Shown piece after piece: positions 1 to 8,951 of a stretch of DNA of 64,000 bases. Origin of the DNA: Vibrio inusitatus (GTDB lineage Bacteria; Pseudomonadota; Gammaproteobacteria; Enterobacterales; Vibrionaceae); NCBI GenBank assembly GCA_024346935.1, contig AP024878.1, forward strand, positions 434,001 through 498,000, read 5' to 3'. Positions within the stretch are counted from its first letter, which is position 1. Each line of letters starts with the position of its first letter. The notes under the pieces were generated by a model, which searched no databases, had not been told where the DNA came from, and saw only the letters and a program-made list of their open reading frames with translations. The position numbers and the translations under genes were made by a program.

Positions 1-415
1 TATTAAGGCGTATCGTGCTATCCCTAACTTTAGGGGTGAAAGTGCATTTTATACTTGGCTATATCGCATTGCGGTGAACACGGCTAAAAATCATCTTGTC
101 GCGCTAGGACGCAGGCCACCTGCTACTGACGTAGATGCTGAGGACGCCGAATATTTAGAAACTGGGAATGCGCTAAAAGAAATATCGAACCCAGAAAACT
201 TAACGTTGTCGAATGAATTGAAAGAGGTAGTTTTCAATGCGATTGAAGCACTACCAGAAGACCTAAAAACAGCTATGACGTTGCGAGAACTTGATGGATT
301 AAGTTATGAAGAGATCGCAGCGGTTATGGATTGTCCTGTAGGCACTGTTCGTTCGCGAATATTTAGAGCTCGAGAAGCGGTAGAGAAAAAAATGCAACCG
401 CTTCTTCAGCGTTAG
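1..415 (+). CDS. rpoE: RNA polymerase sigma-E factor, 5' truncated by window edge
   Basis: Extracytoplasmic sigma factor that directs RNA polymerase to envelope-stress promoters. The reading frame is open from base 2, so the start lies upstream of the window. The visible part begins near the end of region 2, with the motif ESAFYTWLYRIAVNTAKN. It ends with a complete region 4: LPEDLKTAMTLRELDGLSYE followed by the helix-turn-helix around GTVRSRIFRARE. About 137 residues are present of the usual ~190. The anti-sigma gene rseA begins 24 bases after the stop, as in the conserved rpoE-rseABC operon. Identity is secure; only the N-terminus is unseen. Confidence 0.96.
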   Translation, partial: IKAYRAIPNFRGESAFYTWLYRIAVNTAKNHLVALGRRPPATDVDAEDAEYLETGNALKEISNPENLTLSNELKEVVFNAIEALPEDLKTAMTLRELDGLSYEEIAAVMDCPVGTVRSRIFRAREAVEKKMQPLLQR

Positions 416-439
416 AAGATAATCACAATGGTGAAAGTA

Positions 440-1057
440 ATGTCTAACAAAGATAAAATCTCAGCTTTGATGGATGGTGAGTCGATAGACTTAAGCCTGA
501 TCTCTGAGGTTGAAAATGAGAAGGACGCTCAGCAGACTTGGCAGAACTACCATCTCATTGGTGATGTGATGCGAGGAGATGCTCCGGATAACCCTAACTG
601 GGATATTGCCAGTCGAGTAGCTCTAGCTCTTGAAGATGAGCCAGCTCACTCAAACAAGGTTCAGCCAATGCTTGAAGAGCAACCGGCACCGATGAAGGCT
701 AAAAAAGGTCTCCCTCAATGGCTCACCCAATTTGGCCAAGTAGCAGTAGCTGCTTGTGTATCTTTTGCGGTCATTCTAGGGGTTCAACAGTACGGTGGTA
801 GTGTTGATGGGCAACCTTCACAGGTAGCGGAGACTCTTCCTGTTCTACAAACTATCCCTATGGCGGGCAGCGTTGAGCCGGTAAGCTTGACTCGCGACTC
901 TGTGCGTGCAAAGACTGATGCGAACAAGATATCGCCACAGGATGAGCAAATTGCAGAGCAACGTCGCCGCATTAACACTGTGTTGCAAGACTATGAGTTG
1001 CAGCTTCGCCTTAATCATAGCGAAACGAACTCTGACGTAGAAACGGAAGTCAAATGA
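440..1057 (+). CDS. rseA: Anti-sigma-E factor RseA
   Basis: Inner-membrane anti-sigma factor that holds sigma-E inactive until DegS and RseP cleave it during envelope stress. The cytoplasmic N-terminus has the family motif KISALMDGE and the QQTWQNYHLIGDVMRG stretch that contacts sigma-E. One membrane segment (roughly residues 92-115, VAVAACVSFAVILGVQ) is followed by a periplasmic tail. An ATG at 428 is in frame. I prefer 440 because GGTGAAAG at 430-437 makes a plausible ribosome-binding site and the protein then starts like its homologues (MSNKDKISAL). The stop overlaps the rseB start (ATGA), suggesting translational coupling. Confidence 0.93.
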   Translation: MSNKDKISALMDGESIDLSLISEVENEKDAQQTWQNYHLIGDVMRGDAPDNPNWDIASRVALALEDEPAHSNKVQPMLEEQPAPMKAKKGLPQWLTQFGQVAVAACVSFAVILGVQQYGGSVDGQPSQVAETLPVLQTIPMAGSVEPVSLTRDSVRAKTDANKISPQDEQIAEQRRRINTVLQDYELQLRLNHSETNSDVETEVK

Positions 1058-2001
1058 AGAAATTTCTGGCCAGCGCCTTTGCGCTGCTCAGCTTAACAGC
1101 CTCTCCTTTAGCCTTAGCAGAAGACAACCCTGCTGAGGCTCTTCTCCACAAGATGAGCGATGCAAGCAGCACTCTCAATTATGAGATGTCATATGTGTTG
1201 ATTCGAAAGAGCAGTATTGAGCCTTTGGTCTATCGCCAAGCCAATGATAACGAAATGCGATTTGCACAACTCATGTATTTGAGTGGACCTGTGCGAGAAG
1301 TGATTCGCAGAGGCGAACAAGTCAGTTATATCGAGCCGGGTATTGATCCTTTCACGATTGCGTCCGATAAAATGGTCGCGCCTTTAATGCCTATGCTCAA
1401 TGTTGACACACACCGACTCAAAGCTTACTACGACTTTGTTAAAGTTGGGCGTGCTCGTGAGGCTGGAGCGCCTGCTCAAGTCGTGCGTGTAGTGCCTAAG
1501 GACGGACAGCGATACTCGTACATAGTGTGGATTGATGAGCAAACAGCATTGCCTCTTCGTGCGGATTTGATCGATAGAGATGGAGAAATCCTCGAGCAAT
1601 ATCGGACGGTTTCTTACTCTGTCACTGATCATCTTATCCCGATAATGAAGGGCCTAGAGAAAGCGGCACTGCCTGATGTGGTGACATTACCGGACAGTAG
1701 TGTTGATGAAATCTCTTGGAGTGCAGACTGGATGCCTAGAGGTTTTGAAAGCAAAAAAATGCAAAGCCATCCCCTGTTTGGTTCAGACCGAATGGTAGAG
1801 AGTCAGATATATTCTGATGGTTTGTTCCAGTTTTCTATCTATGTGGCCCCTGAAGATGAATTGTCTTTGAAGCGTCAACTTGTTAGACAGGGTAGGCGCA
1901 CTCTGCAAAGCGCTGTTGTAAATCAACATGAAGTGATCGTGGTAGGAGATATTCCTCCTAGTACCGCACAACGTATATTACAATCAGTGACTTTTCATTA
2001 G
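1054..2001 (+). CDS. rseB: Sigma-E regulatory protein RseB
   Basis: Periplasmic protein that binds the periplasmic tail of RseA, shields it from DegS and responds to mislocalised lipoproteins or LPS. A clear Sec signal peptide covers residues 1-22, with a cleavage site after ASPLALA. The mature part has the two-lobed MucB/RseB fold: an N-terminal LolA/LppX-like domain (LLHKMSDASSTLNYEMSYVL onward) and a smaller C-terminal domain. Length is 315 aa, close to the usual ~318. Its ATG overlaps the rseA stop by four bases, so the two are probably made in a fixed ratio. Confidence 0.95.
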   Translation: MKKFLASAFALLSLTASPLALAEDNPAEALLHKMSDASSTLNYEMSYVLIRKSSIEPLVYRQANDNEMRFAQLMYLSGPVREVIRRGEQVSYIEPGIDPFTIASDKMVAPLMPMLNVDTHRLKAYYDFVKVGRAREAGAPAQVVRVVPKDGQRYSYIVWIDEQTALPLRADLIDRDGEILEQYRTVSYSVTDHLIPIMKGLEKAALPDVVTLPDSSVDEISWSADWMPRGFESKKMQSHPLFGSDRMVESQIYSDGLFQFSIYVAPEDELSLKRQLVRQGRRTLQSAVVNQHEVIVVGDIPPSTAQRILQSVTFH

Positions 2002-2011
2002 GTAACTGATC

Positions 2012-2506
2012 ATGATGAACGCACTGGCTCAAGTGACAAGGGTGACAGAAATAGGGTCACCCGACTTAGATGAGCAACTTTTTAAAGTGGATCTCTCGTG
2101 CGAGCAGCAAACTAGCTGTAACAGTTGTGCCTCTAAATCCAGCTGTGCAACAGGGCAAGTGACCAAGGCGATTGGTAACAAGCAGCACGCTTGGTCTTTA
2201 ACAACTCCTCTGAAAGTATCTGAGGGTGATATAGTCGAAATTGCTCTCCCCGAGAAAGCACTGCTCTCCGCTGCTGCCTTAGTTTATCTTGTTCCTTTGT
2301 TGTTTTTGTTTCTTGGTGCCGTGATTGGTGCGGAGATATCAGAGGCTATATTTGAAGGACAAGAATGGCTGAGCATTGTGTTGGGGGCGGGTTTTGCGCT
2401 GTTAAGTGGAATGCTGGTTAAAGCAAAACTCAGGCGAACCAAGCATGATGCAGAACAACAAGTAACCCTGATTCGTACCCTAGGCCAACAATTAGAAGTA
2501 AAATGA
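2012..2506 (+). CDS. rseC: SoxR-reducing system / sigma-E regulator RseC
   Basis: Small inner-membrane protein of the RseC/MucC family, the last gene of the rpoE operon. It is linked to sigma-E control and to reduction of SoxR with the Rsx complex. The N-terminal part carries four cysteines (residues 30-47, CEQQTSCNSCASKSSC), typical of the family and possibly a metal or redox site. Two membrane helices follow: YLVPLLFLFLGAVIGAE and LSIVLGAGFALLSGMLV. Two adjacent ATGs (2012 and 2015) are possible starts. It lies 10 bases after rseB. Its biochemical role is poorly defined even in model organisms. Confidence 0.92.
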   Translation: MMNALAQVTRVTEIGSPDLDEQLFKVDLSCEQQTSCNSCASKSSCATGQVTKAIGNKQHAWSLTTPLKVSEGDIVEIALPEKALLSAAALVYLVPLLFLFLGAVIGAEISEAIFEGQEWLSIVLGAGFALLSGMLVKAKLRRTKHDAEQQVTLIRTLGQQLEVK

Positions 2507-2552
2507 AGATAGCGGCAAGCGCTGAAATTGGGTAGAATCTGCCAACCTGAGC

Positions 2553-2580
2553 AAAATGATGATGAAAAAAACATCATTTT
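2553..2580 (+). other. AT-rich inverted repeat between rseC and lepA
   Basis: AAAATGATG and CATCATTTT form a 9-bp stem with a 10-base loop in the 111-base rseC-lepA gap. No proper T-tract follows, so this is at best a weak terminator or a structured leader for lepA. Confidence 0.3.
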
Positions 2581-2617
2581 CCCTTTCAATTTTGTATGAG
2601 TCTAACCGCACCTTACT

Positions 2618-4411
2618 ATGAAGAACATTCGTAACTTTTCGATTATTGCCCACATTGACCATGGTAAATCCACCTTATCAGATCGCCTGATTCAAGTTTG
2701 TGGAGGCCTTAGTGATCGCGAAATGGAAGCACAAGTTCTTGATTCTATGGATCTTGAAAGAGAGCGTGGCATCACGATCAAGTCTCAGAGCGTGACCCTA
2801 GACTACAAGGCAAATGATGGGGAAACCTATCAGCTGAACTTCATCGATACTCCAGGACACGTGGATTTCTCATATGAAGTATCCCGCTCTCTAGCAGCTT
2901 GTGAAGGTGCTTTGCTGGTGGTTGATGCAGGTCAGGGCGTTGAAGCACAGACTCTAGCTAACTGTTATACCGCAATCGAAATGGATCTAGAAGTTGTGCC
3001 AATCTTGAATAAGATTGATCTGCCGGCTGCTGATCCTGAGCGTGTTTCTGAAGAAATCGAAGAGATCGTTGGTATCGATGCTTTGGAAGCAGTTCGTTGC
3101 TCGGCAAAAACAGGTCTTGGTGTTGATGAAGTACTGGAAGAAATTGTAAAGTCGATTCCTGCACCAAAGGGTGAACCAGAAGGTCCACTGCAAGCACTAA
3201 TCATCGACTCTTGATTTGATAACTACCTTGGCGTTGTCTCTCTTGTGCGTATCAAAAACGGCAAGCTAAAGAAACACGACAAGATAAAAGTAATGAGCAC
3301 TGGTCAAGTTTGGGGTGTGGATCGCCTAGGCATCTTTACGCCTAAGCAAGTTGATACCACTGAGCTGAACACGGGTGAAGTAGGTTGGGTTGTATGTGGT
3401 ATCAAGGATATCCTTGGTGCACCTGTTGGCGATACCTTAACTCATGCTAAAGGCGGCTGTGAAAAAGCACTGCCAGGTTTCCAGAAAGTGAAGCCACAGG
3501 TATACGCGGGTCTATTCCCAGTATCATCTGATGATTATGAAAACTTCCGTGATGCACTAGGTAAACTGAGCCTAAATGATGCGTCGCTATTCTACGAGCC
3601 AGAGAGCTCAGCTGCACTTGGTTTTGGTTTCCGTTGTGGTTTCTTGGGTATGCTTCACATGGAAGTTATTCAAGAGCGTTTGGAGCGTGAATACGATCTA
3701 GACCTAATCACTACAGCACCCACCGTAGTGTACGAAGTAGAGAAAACCAATGGCGAAGTCTTGTATGTAGATAGCCCAGCTAAACTACCTGCAGTAAACG
3801 ACCTTGAAGCGATTCGTGAGCCGATTGCTCGCTGTAACATTCTAGTACCTTCTGATTACTTGGGTAATGTAATTACTCTTTGTGTTGAGAAGCGTGGTCT
3901 TCAGGTGGATATGGTTTACCACGGAAACCAAGTTGCTCTGACTTACGACCTGCCAATGGCAGAAGTGGTACTAGACTTCTTTGATCGTCTAAAATCGACA
4001 TCTCGTGGCTATGCGTCATTAGATTACAATTTCCATCGCTACGAAGAGTCAAGCATGGTACGCGTCGATGTATTGCTAAATGGTGATACAGTTGATGCTT
4101 TAGCTATTATTACTCATAAAGACAACGCTCAAGGTCGTGGTCGACTATTGGTAGAGAAGATGAAGGAATTCATTCCTCGCCAGATGTTTGATATCGCAAT
4201 TCAAGCAGCGATTGGTAACCACATTATTGCTCGTTCAACGGTTAAGCAGTTGCGTAAAAACGTAATCGCTAAATGTTACGGTGGTGATGTGAGTCGTAAG
4301 AAAAAGCTGTTGAAGAAGCAGAAAGAAGGTAAGAAACGAATGAAGCAAATCGGTAACGTTGAGCTTCCGCAAGAGGCCTTCCTAGCGATTCTTCACATAG
4401 GCAAAGATTAA
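2618..4411 (+). pseudogene. lepA: Elongation factor 4 (LepA), interrupted by an in-frame TGA
   Basis: LepA/EF4 is a translational GTPase that binds the ribosome and affects initiation and elongation under stress. The frame encodes a full-length 597-residue product (family about 599) except for TGA at 3212-3214, codon 199. Homologues have tryptophan there (DSWFDNYLG). A single TGG-to-TGA change explains it: the frame stays open and well conserved on both sides. Upstream are G1 AHIDHGKST, switch [10 protein letters not shown] and the NKID box. Downstream are domains II-V and the lysine-rich LepA C-terminal domain ending AILHIGKD. The next in-frame GTG (3245) lacks a visible ribosome-binding site. 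This may be a sequencing error, a recent loss of function, or (unlikely) readthrough. Confidence 0.9.
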
Positions 4412-4439
4412 TCATCAAAAATGGTTAATTAAGAATTAC

Positions 4440-4470
4440 AAAGTGAAAGGGTTAATGACCCTTTCACTTT
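4440..4470 (+). terminator. Perfect 13-bp hairpin between lepA and lepB
   Basis: AAAGTGAAAGGGT, a five-base loop TAATG, then ACCCTTTCACTTT. The following CGTTGTTTTA is only a weak T-tract, so it could be a partial terminator, attenuator or RNA-processing site. In E. coli lepA and lepB are cotranscribed; here lepB may need its own promoter in 4471-4500. Confidence 0.65.
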
Positions 4471-4506
4471 CGTTGTTTTAGAAACAGTTAAATTTAAGGG
4501 ATTTCA

Positions 4507-5403
4507 ATGGCTAATACGTTTTCACTAATCCTAGTCTGTGTGACTTTGGTTACTGGTATTGTCTACGCTCTAGAAAAGCTCGTTTGGGCAAAGAAAAGAG
4601 CAGCCAAGGTGGCCGAAGTTGAGGCTCAAACAACAGGCTTAGATGATAAGACTAAGGCTAAGATAGCTCATCAGCCATGGTGGATAGAGAACAGTGTTTC
4701 TATTTTTCCTGTAATCGCTTTTGTGTTGGTATTGCGTTCGTTTATCTATGAACCTTTTCAGATCCCATCAGGATCTATGATGCCAACACTGCTGATTGGT
4801 GACTTTATTGTCGTAGAGAAGTTCTCTTACGGTTTGAAAGATCCTGTATGGCGTAACCAGTTAGTTGAAATCGGTAAACCTGAGCGCGGTGACGTAGCGG
4901 TATTTAAATTCCCACCTCAACCGAACATTGACTACATTAAGCGAGTAATCGGCTTGCCGGGTGATACGGTTCGCTATACTCAAGATAAGAAACTTTGTAT
5001 TAAACCAAGTGGGGAGAAGCAATGTACACCAGTGCCTCTAACCAACTATACGGAAAGTGAGTTTATACAAAATAACGTCCCATTGATTCGTCTAGACGAA
5101 ACCATGGGTGAACATCAGCACCAAGTTTTGGTGAACCCACTGCGTCAGGATAACGTAGCGGCGTATCAGCCTAGAGCTGGTGTTCGCGAATGGATTGTGC
5201 CACAAGGGCATTATTTCATGATGGGTGACAACCGTGATAACAGTGCAGATAGCCGTTATTGGGGCTTTGTTCCTGAAGCCAACTTAGTTGGTAAAGCAGT
5301 TGGAATATGGGTGAGCTTTGAGTTTGATCGCAGTGACGACAGCTTCCTGCCATCTTGGATTCCAACCGGTATCCGTTTAAACCGCATTGGCGGCATAGAG
5401 TAA
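4507..5403 (+). CDS. lepB: Signal peptidase I
   Basis: Inner-membrane serine protease that removes signal peptides from Sec- and Tat-exported proteins in the periplasm; normally essential. Two N-terminal membrane segments (about residues 4-22 and 63-81) flank a charged cytoplasmic loop. The catalytic serine is Ser90 in IPSGSMMPTLLIGD. The general base is Lys145 in DYIKRVIGLPGD. The later family box GDNRDNSADSRYWGFVP is intact. Length 298 aa is normal. It sits between lepA and rnc, the standard order, with rnc only 9 bases downstream. Confidence 0.97.
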   Translation: MANTFSLILVCVTLVTGIVYALEKLVWAKKRAAKVAEVEAQTTGLDDKTKAKIAHQPWWIENSVSIFPVIAFVLVLRSFIYEPFQIPSGSMMPTLLIGDFIVVEKFSYGLKDPVWRNQLVEIGKPERGDVAVFKFPPQPNIDYIKRVIGLPGDTVRYTQDKKLCIKPSGEKQCTPVPLTNYTESEFIQNNVPLIRLDETMGEHQHQVLVNPLRQDNVAAYQPRAGVREWIVPQGHYFMMGDNRDNSADSRYWGFVPEANLVGKAVGIWVSFEFDRSDDSFLPSWIPTGIRLNRIGGIE

Positions 5404-5412
5404 TCAGAGAGT

Positions 5413-6090
5413 ATGACTTCTCAATTAGCTAGATTAGAAAAGAGCATTGGATACCAATTCAATGACTTAGATAAACTGAACTTGGCGCTGACACACCGCA
5501 GCGCCAATGGCAAACATAATGAACGACTGGAGTTTCTGGGCGATTCAATTTTAAGTTTTGTCATCACTGATGATTTGTACCATCGTTTTCCTAAGGTAAA
5601 CGAGGGCGACATGAGTCGAATGCGTGCCACATTGGTAAGAGGTAAAACTCTGGCTGAGCTAGCACGTGAATTTGAACTCGGAGACTACTTAAAATTAGGT
5701 CCAGGTGAGTTGAAAAGTGGCGGATTCCGTCGCGATTCTATCCTTGCAGATGCGGTAGAAGCCATTATTGGAGCAATATACCTAGACAGTGGTACAGAGC
5801 CTGTTCGAGCTATTGTTCTGAGTTGGTACATGAGTCGCCTTGAAGCGATTGAACCTGGCGTATCACAAAAAGACCCTAAGACACGTCTTCAAGAGTTCTT
5901 GCAAGGTCGTCGTAAACCTTTACCGGCTTACGACGTCATTAAGATCAAAGGTGAGGCTCACAACCAAGAGTTTACCGTTGATTGCGTTGTATCAGGTGTA
6001 GAAAAACCTTTCACAGGTAAAGGCACCAGTCGTCGTAAAGCTGAACAAGCTGCGGCTGAACTTGCGTTGGAGAAACTAACTAATGTCTAA
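5413..6090 (+). CDS. rnc: Ribonuclease III
   Basis: Double-strand-specific endoribonuclease that processes the rRNA precursor and many mRNAs and antisense pairs. The N-terminal catalytic domain carries the signature [13 protein letters not shown]. The second acidic site lies in [17 protein letters not shown]-terminal double-stranded RNA-binding domain (about residues 155-223) ends in the [17 protein letters not shown] helix. Length 225 aa matches the family. The stop lies inside the era frame (8-base overlap), the usual coupled rnc-era arrangement. Confidence 0.97.
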   Translation: MTSQLARLEKSIGYQFNDLDKLNLALTHRSANGKHNERLEFLGDSILSFVITDDLYHRFPKVNEGDMSRMRATLVRGKTLAELAREFELGDYLKLGPGELKSGGFRRDSILADAVEAIIGAIYLDSGTEPVRAIVLSWYMSRLEAIEPGVSQKDPKTRLQEFLQGRRKPLPAYDVIKIKGEAHNQEFTVDCVVSGVEKPFTGKGTSRRKAEQAAAELALEKLTNV

Positions 6091-7069
6091 TCACGATCAG
6101 CCAGAAGATCAAGGCATCGACCTTGATGCGTATTTTGCTACGCACAATCAAGACAAAACAACCTCTGTTGATAATCAACACTGTGGCTTTATTGCTATTG
6201 TAGGTCGACCTAACGTAGGTAAATCAACGCTCCTTAACCATATCCTTGGTCAGAAGATCTCGATTACCTCTCGTAAGCCTCAGACAACTCGTCACCGTAT
6301 TATGGGTGTAGATACTGATGGTGATTATCAAGCAATCTTTGTGGATACTCCAGGACTCCACATCGAAGAAAAACGCGCTATCAACCGTTTGATGAATCGT
6401 GCTGCCAACAGTTCACTGAGTGATGTAAACCTTGTATTTTTCTTGGTTGATGGCACTCACTGGACAGCTGACGATGATATGGTGCTGAACAAGCTAAGAG
6501 CAGCAAATTTCCCTGTCGTATTGTGTGTGAATAAAGTTGATAAAGTACAAGACAGAAACCTTGTAATGAGTCATATGCAAGAAATGACTCAGAAGATGGA
6601 TTTCGTTGATGTTGTGCCTATATCTGCAAAATTAGGGAAAAATATCGACGTATTGCGCAAGCATGTTCGCGAACATTTACCAAAAGCAACGCACCATTTT
6701 CCTGAAGAATACGTCACAGACCGTTCTCAGCGCTTTATGGCATCAGAGATCGTGCGTGAGAAATTAATGCGTTTCACTGGTGACGAGTTACCATACTCAG
6801 TCACAGTCGAAATAGAGCGCTTTGATTACAATCCTGATAATGATGGCTTCCACATTAACGCACTGATTCTCGTTGAGCGCAGTGGCCAGAAGAAAATGGT
6901 CATTGGTAAGGGCGGTGATAAGATAAAAACTATCGGACGAGAAGCTCGTCTAGATATGGAAGAATTATTTGGTCGCAAGGTTTATCTAGAAACTTGGGTT
7001 AAGGTCAAATCTGGTTGGGCTGACGATGAGCGAGCACTTCGTTCATTAGGCTACATGGATGACCTATAA
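6083..7069 (+). CDS. era: GTPase Era
   Basis: Essential Ras-like GTPase that binds the 3' end of 16S rRNA and helps mature the 30S subunit. The G domain has G1 GRPNVGKS (residues 41-48), switch II DTPGLH and the NKVD box (residues 151-154 in [10 protein letters not shown]). The C-terminal KH domain contains [17 protein letters not shown]. At 328 aa it is about 27 residues longer than E. coli Era, owing to an acidic N-terminal extension before CGFIAIVG. Starting at 6083 is supported by coupling to rnc; no nearer ATG gives the short form. Confidence 0.96.
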   Translation: MSNHDQPEDQGIDLDAYFATHNQDKTTSVDNQHCGFIAIVGRPNVGKSTLLNHILGQKISITSRKPQTTRHRIMGVDTDGDYQAIFVDTPGLHIEEKRAINRLMNRAANSSLSDVNLVFFLVDGTHWTADDDMVLNKLRAANFPVVLCVNKVDKVQDRNLVMSHMQEMTQKMDFVDVVPISAKLGKNIDVLRKHVREHLPKATHHFPEEYVTDRSQRFMASEIVREKLMRFTGDELPYSVTVEIERFDYNPDNDGFHINALILVERSGQKKMVIGKGGDKIKTIGREARLDMEELFGRKVYLETWVKVKSGWADDERALRSLGYMDDL

Positions 7070-7080
7070 AAATTAAACTC

Positions 7081-7112
7081 AAAACTCCACCTTAGACGTG
7101 GAGTTTTTTATG
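7081..7112 (+). terminator. Rho-independent terminator after era
   Basis: AAAACTCCAC, loop CTTAGAC, GTGGAGTTTT and further Ts. It separates the lepB-rnc-era group from recO, although readthrough into recO (starting at 7124) is possible. Confidence 0.85.
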
Positions 7113-7123
7113 GCATCAATACT

Positions 7124-7843
7124 ATGTCGGTAATTGAAGGCTTCCAACGTTGCTTTGTATTGCATCGTCGCCCCTATACAGAATCTAGCTTGATCTTAGA
7201 TGTTTTTTCTGAGGAATTTGGTCGTGTGACTATCCTGAGTAAAGGCGGGAGAAGCAAGCGCTCTCCATTAAAAGGGGCCCTGCAGTCCTTTACGCCTTTA
7301 CTGCTTAAATGGTCAGGTGGCGGCTCAATGAAAACCCTGCGCCAAGCCGAACCGATTAGTCTGGGCTTGCCTTTAAGTGGTGTTAACCTTTATTCGGCAA
7401 TGTACATCAATGAAATCTTAGTGCGAGTGATTGCACAAGAGGTGCCTTATCCAGAGCTGTTTATTGATTATCTGCATGCGTTAACTGAGCTTGCTCAAGC
7501 TGATAACCCTGAACCTGCGCTACGTCGCTTTGAACTCGCTTTGTTGAATGCTCTTGGCTATGGTGTTGATTTTATGCACTGCTCAGGCACAGGGGAACCC
7601 ATAGACCCTAAGATGACCTATCGCTACCGAGAGCAGCAAGGTTTCATTGCGTCAGTACGAAAGGACAATCTAACCTTTATGGGGGAAGAGTTGATAGCCT
7701 TGAGTGAAAGGCGTTTTAACTCTAAATCTCAGTTGAGCGCGGCAAAGCGCTTTACACGTATAGCCTTAAAGCCTTATCTTGGCGGAAAACCAATAAAAAG
7801 TCGGGAGTTATTTATGCCCCGAACACGGAGTATCGGAAAATGA
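7124..7843 (+). CDS. recO: DNA repair protein RecO
   Basis: Mediator of the RecFOR pathway: it helps load RecA on SSB-coated gaps and anneals complementary single strands. The N-terminal OB fold begins [20 protein letters not shown] and contains [13 protein letters not shown], the basic DNA-binding loop. The helical C-terminal domain includes [20 protein letters not shown]. The four-cysteine zinc site of some RecO proteins is absent, as in E. coli. Length 239 aa is normal. It overlaps pdxJ by four bases (ATGA). Confidence 0.95.
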   Translation: MSVIEGFQRCFVLHRRPYTESSLILDVFSEEFGRVTILSKGGRSKRSPLKGALQSFTPLLLKWSGGGSMKTLRQAEPISLGLPLSGVNLYSAMYINEILVRVIAQEVPYPELFIDYLHALTELAQADNPEPALRRFELALLNALGYGVDFMHCSGTGEPIDPKMTYRYREQQGFIASVRKDNLTFMGEELIALSERRFNSKSQLSAAKRFTRIALKPYLGGKPIKSRELFMPRTRSIGK

Positions 7844-8571
7844 ATCCAATCTTACTTGGGGTCAACATCGACCACATTGCCACCCTACGAAATGCACGTG
7901 GAACTAAATATCCAGATCCAATACATGCTGCAGAAATTGCTGAACGTGCAGGTGCTGATGGCATCACGATTCACTTACGTGAAGATCGTCGTCACATCCT
8001 AGACAGAGACGTTCGTATTCTAGCTGAGACTATTCAAACTCGTATGAACCTTGAGATGGCCGTTACCGACGAGATGGTCGATATTGCGCTTAAGACGAAG
8101 CCGGAGTTTGTATGCTTGGTTCCTGAAAAGCGCGAAGAGCTCACTACAGAAGGTGGTCTGGATGTAGTAGGTCAGTTTGATAAGATTAAGGCTGCTACAG
8201 AAAAACTGACAGCTGCAGGTATCAAAGTATCACTGTTTATTGACCCAAACCCAAAGCAAATCGATGCATCAAAGGACGCAGGTGCACCTTTCATTGAGCT
8301 TCACACTGGTCATTACGCGGAAGCGCACACTGAAGAAGAACAACACAAAGAGCTTGGGGTTATCGCTGAAGCTGCAACCTATGCATCAGGTTTAGGTATT
8401 ACGGTAAATGCAGGTCACGGCTTGACGTATCATAATGTAGGTCCTGTGGCAGCACTGCCTGAAATCTATGAGCTGAACATAGGTCACTCGATTATGGGCC
8501 GTGCAGTATTTGATGGTTTGAATAAAGCCGTCGCTGATATGAAAGCCATCATGGAACAGGCTAGAAAGTAA
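7840..8571 (+). CDS. pdxJ: Pyridoxine 5'-phosphate synthase
   Basis: Last enzyme of DXP-dependent vitamin B6 synthesis; it condenses 1-deoxyxylulose 5-phosphate with 3-amino-2-oxopropyl phosphate to give pyridoxine 5'-phosphate. TIM-barrel family motifs are intact: [16 protein letters not shown] at the N-terminus, [12 protein letters not shown], and the phosphate-binding [13 protein letters not shown] near the C-terminus. Length 243 aa is normal. It is coupled to recO upstream and to acpS downstream (TAATG overlap). Confidence 0.97.
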   Translation: MNPILLGVNIDHIATLRNARGTKYPDPIHAAEIAERAGADGITIHLREDRRHILDRDVRILAETIQTRMNLEMAVTDEMVDIALKTKPEFVCLVPEKREELTTEGGLDVVGQFDKIKAATEKLTAAGIKVSLFIDPNPKQIDASKDAGAPFIELHTGHYAEAHTEEEQHKELGVIAEAATYASGLGITVNAGHGLTYHNVGPVAALPEIYELNIGHSIMGRAVFDGLNKAVADMKAIMEQARK

Positions 8572-8951
8572 TGGCAATTGTTGGTTTAGGGACTGACATT
8601 GCAGAGATTGAGCGCGTAGAGAAAGCGCTCAATCGCACTGGTGTGAGCTTTGCTGAGCGTATCTTAACGGAAGTTGAGATGGAGCGATTTCATCAGCTAA
8701 CATCAAAGGCTAAGTTTCTGGCCAAACGCTTTGCCGCTAAAGAAGCCGCCTCTAAGGCTTTAGGTACAGGGATAGCGAAAGGTGTATCGTTTCAAGACTT
8801 CACCATTAGCAATAACGCCTTGGGCAAGCCTGAGCTGTTGCTTTCGGGTAAGGCTCAAGAAATCTCTCAGCAGCTTGGCGTTGCTCATATTCATCTGTCA
8901 ATTTCTGATGAAAGGCACTATGCCGTAGCGACGGTCATTCTCGAACGTTAA
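8571..8951 (+). CDS. acpS: Holo-[acyl-carrier-protein] synthase
   Basis: Transfers the 4'-phosphopantetheine arm of CoA to acyl carrier protein, activating it for fatty-acid synthesis. The two Mg-binding motifs are present: [12 protein letters not shown] near the N-terminus and [15 protein letters not shown] in the middle. Length 126 aa is typical. It starts on the last base of the pdxJ stop. Its stop shares bases with the convergent barA stop in the palindrome GTTAAC (8947-8952), and no terminator separates the two. Confidence 0.97.
   Translation: MAIVGLGTDIAEIERVEKALNRTGVSFAERILTEVEMERFHQLTSKAKFLAKRFAAKEAASKALGTGIAKGVSFQDFTISNNALGKPELLLSGKAQEISQQLGVAHIHLSISDERHYAVATVILER

Noticed and set aside
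3212..3214. Selenocysteine at the lepA TGA
   Set aside because: Homologues have Trp, not Cys or Sec, and no SECIS-like hairpin follows directly.
3245..4411. Separate gene starting at GTG 3245
   Set aside because: It is the continuation of lepA after the TGA; there is no ribosome-binding site and the sequence joins LepA domain II without a break.
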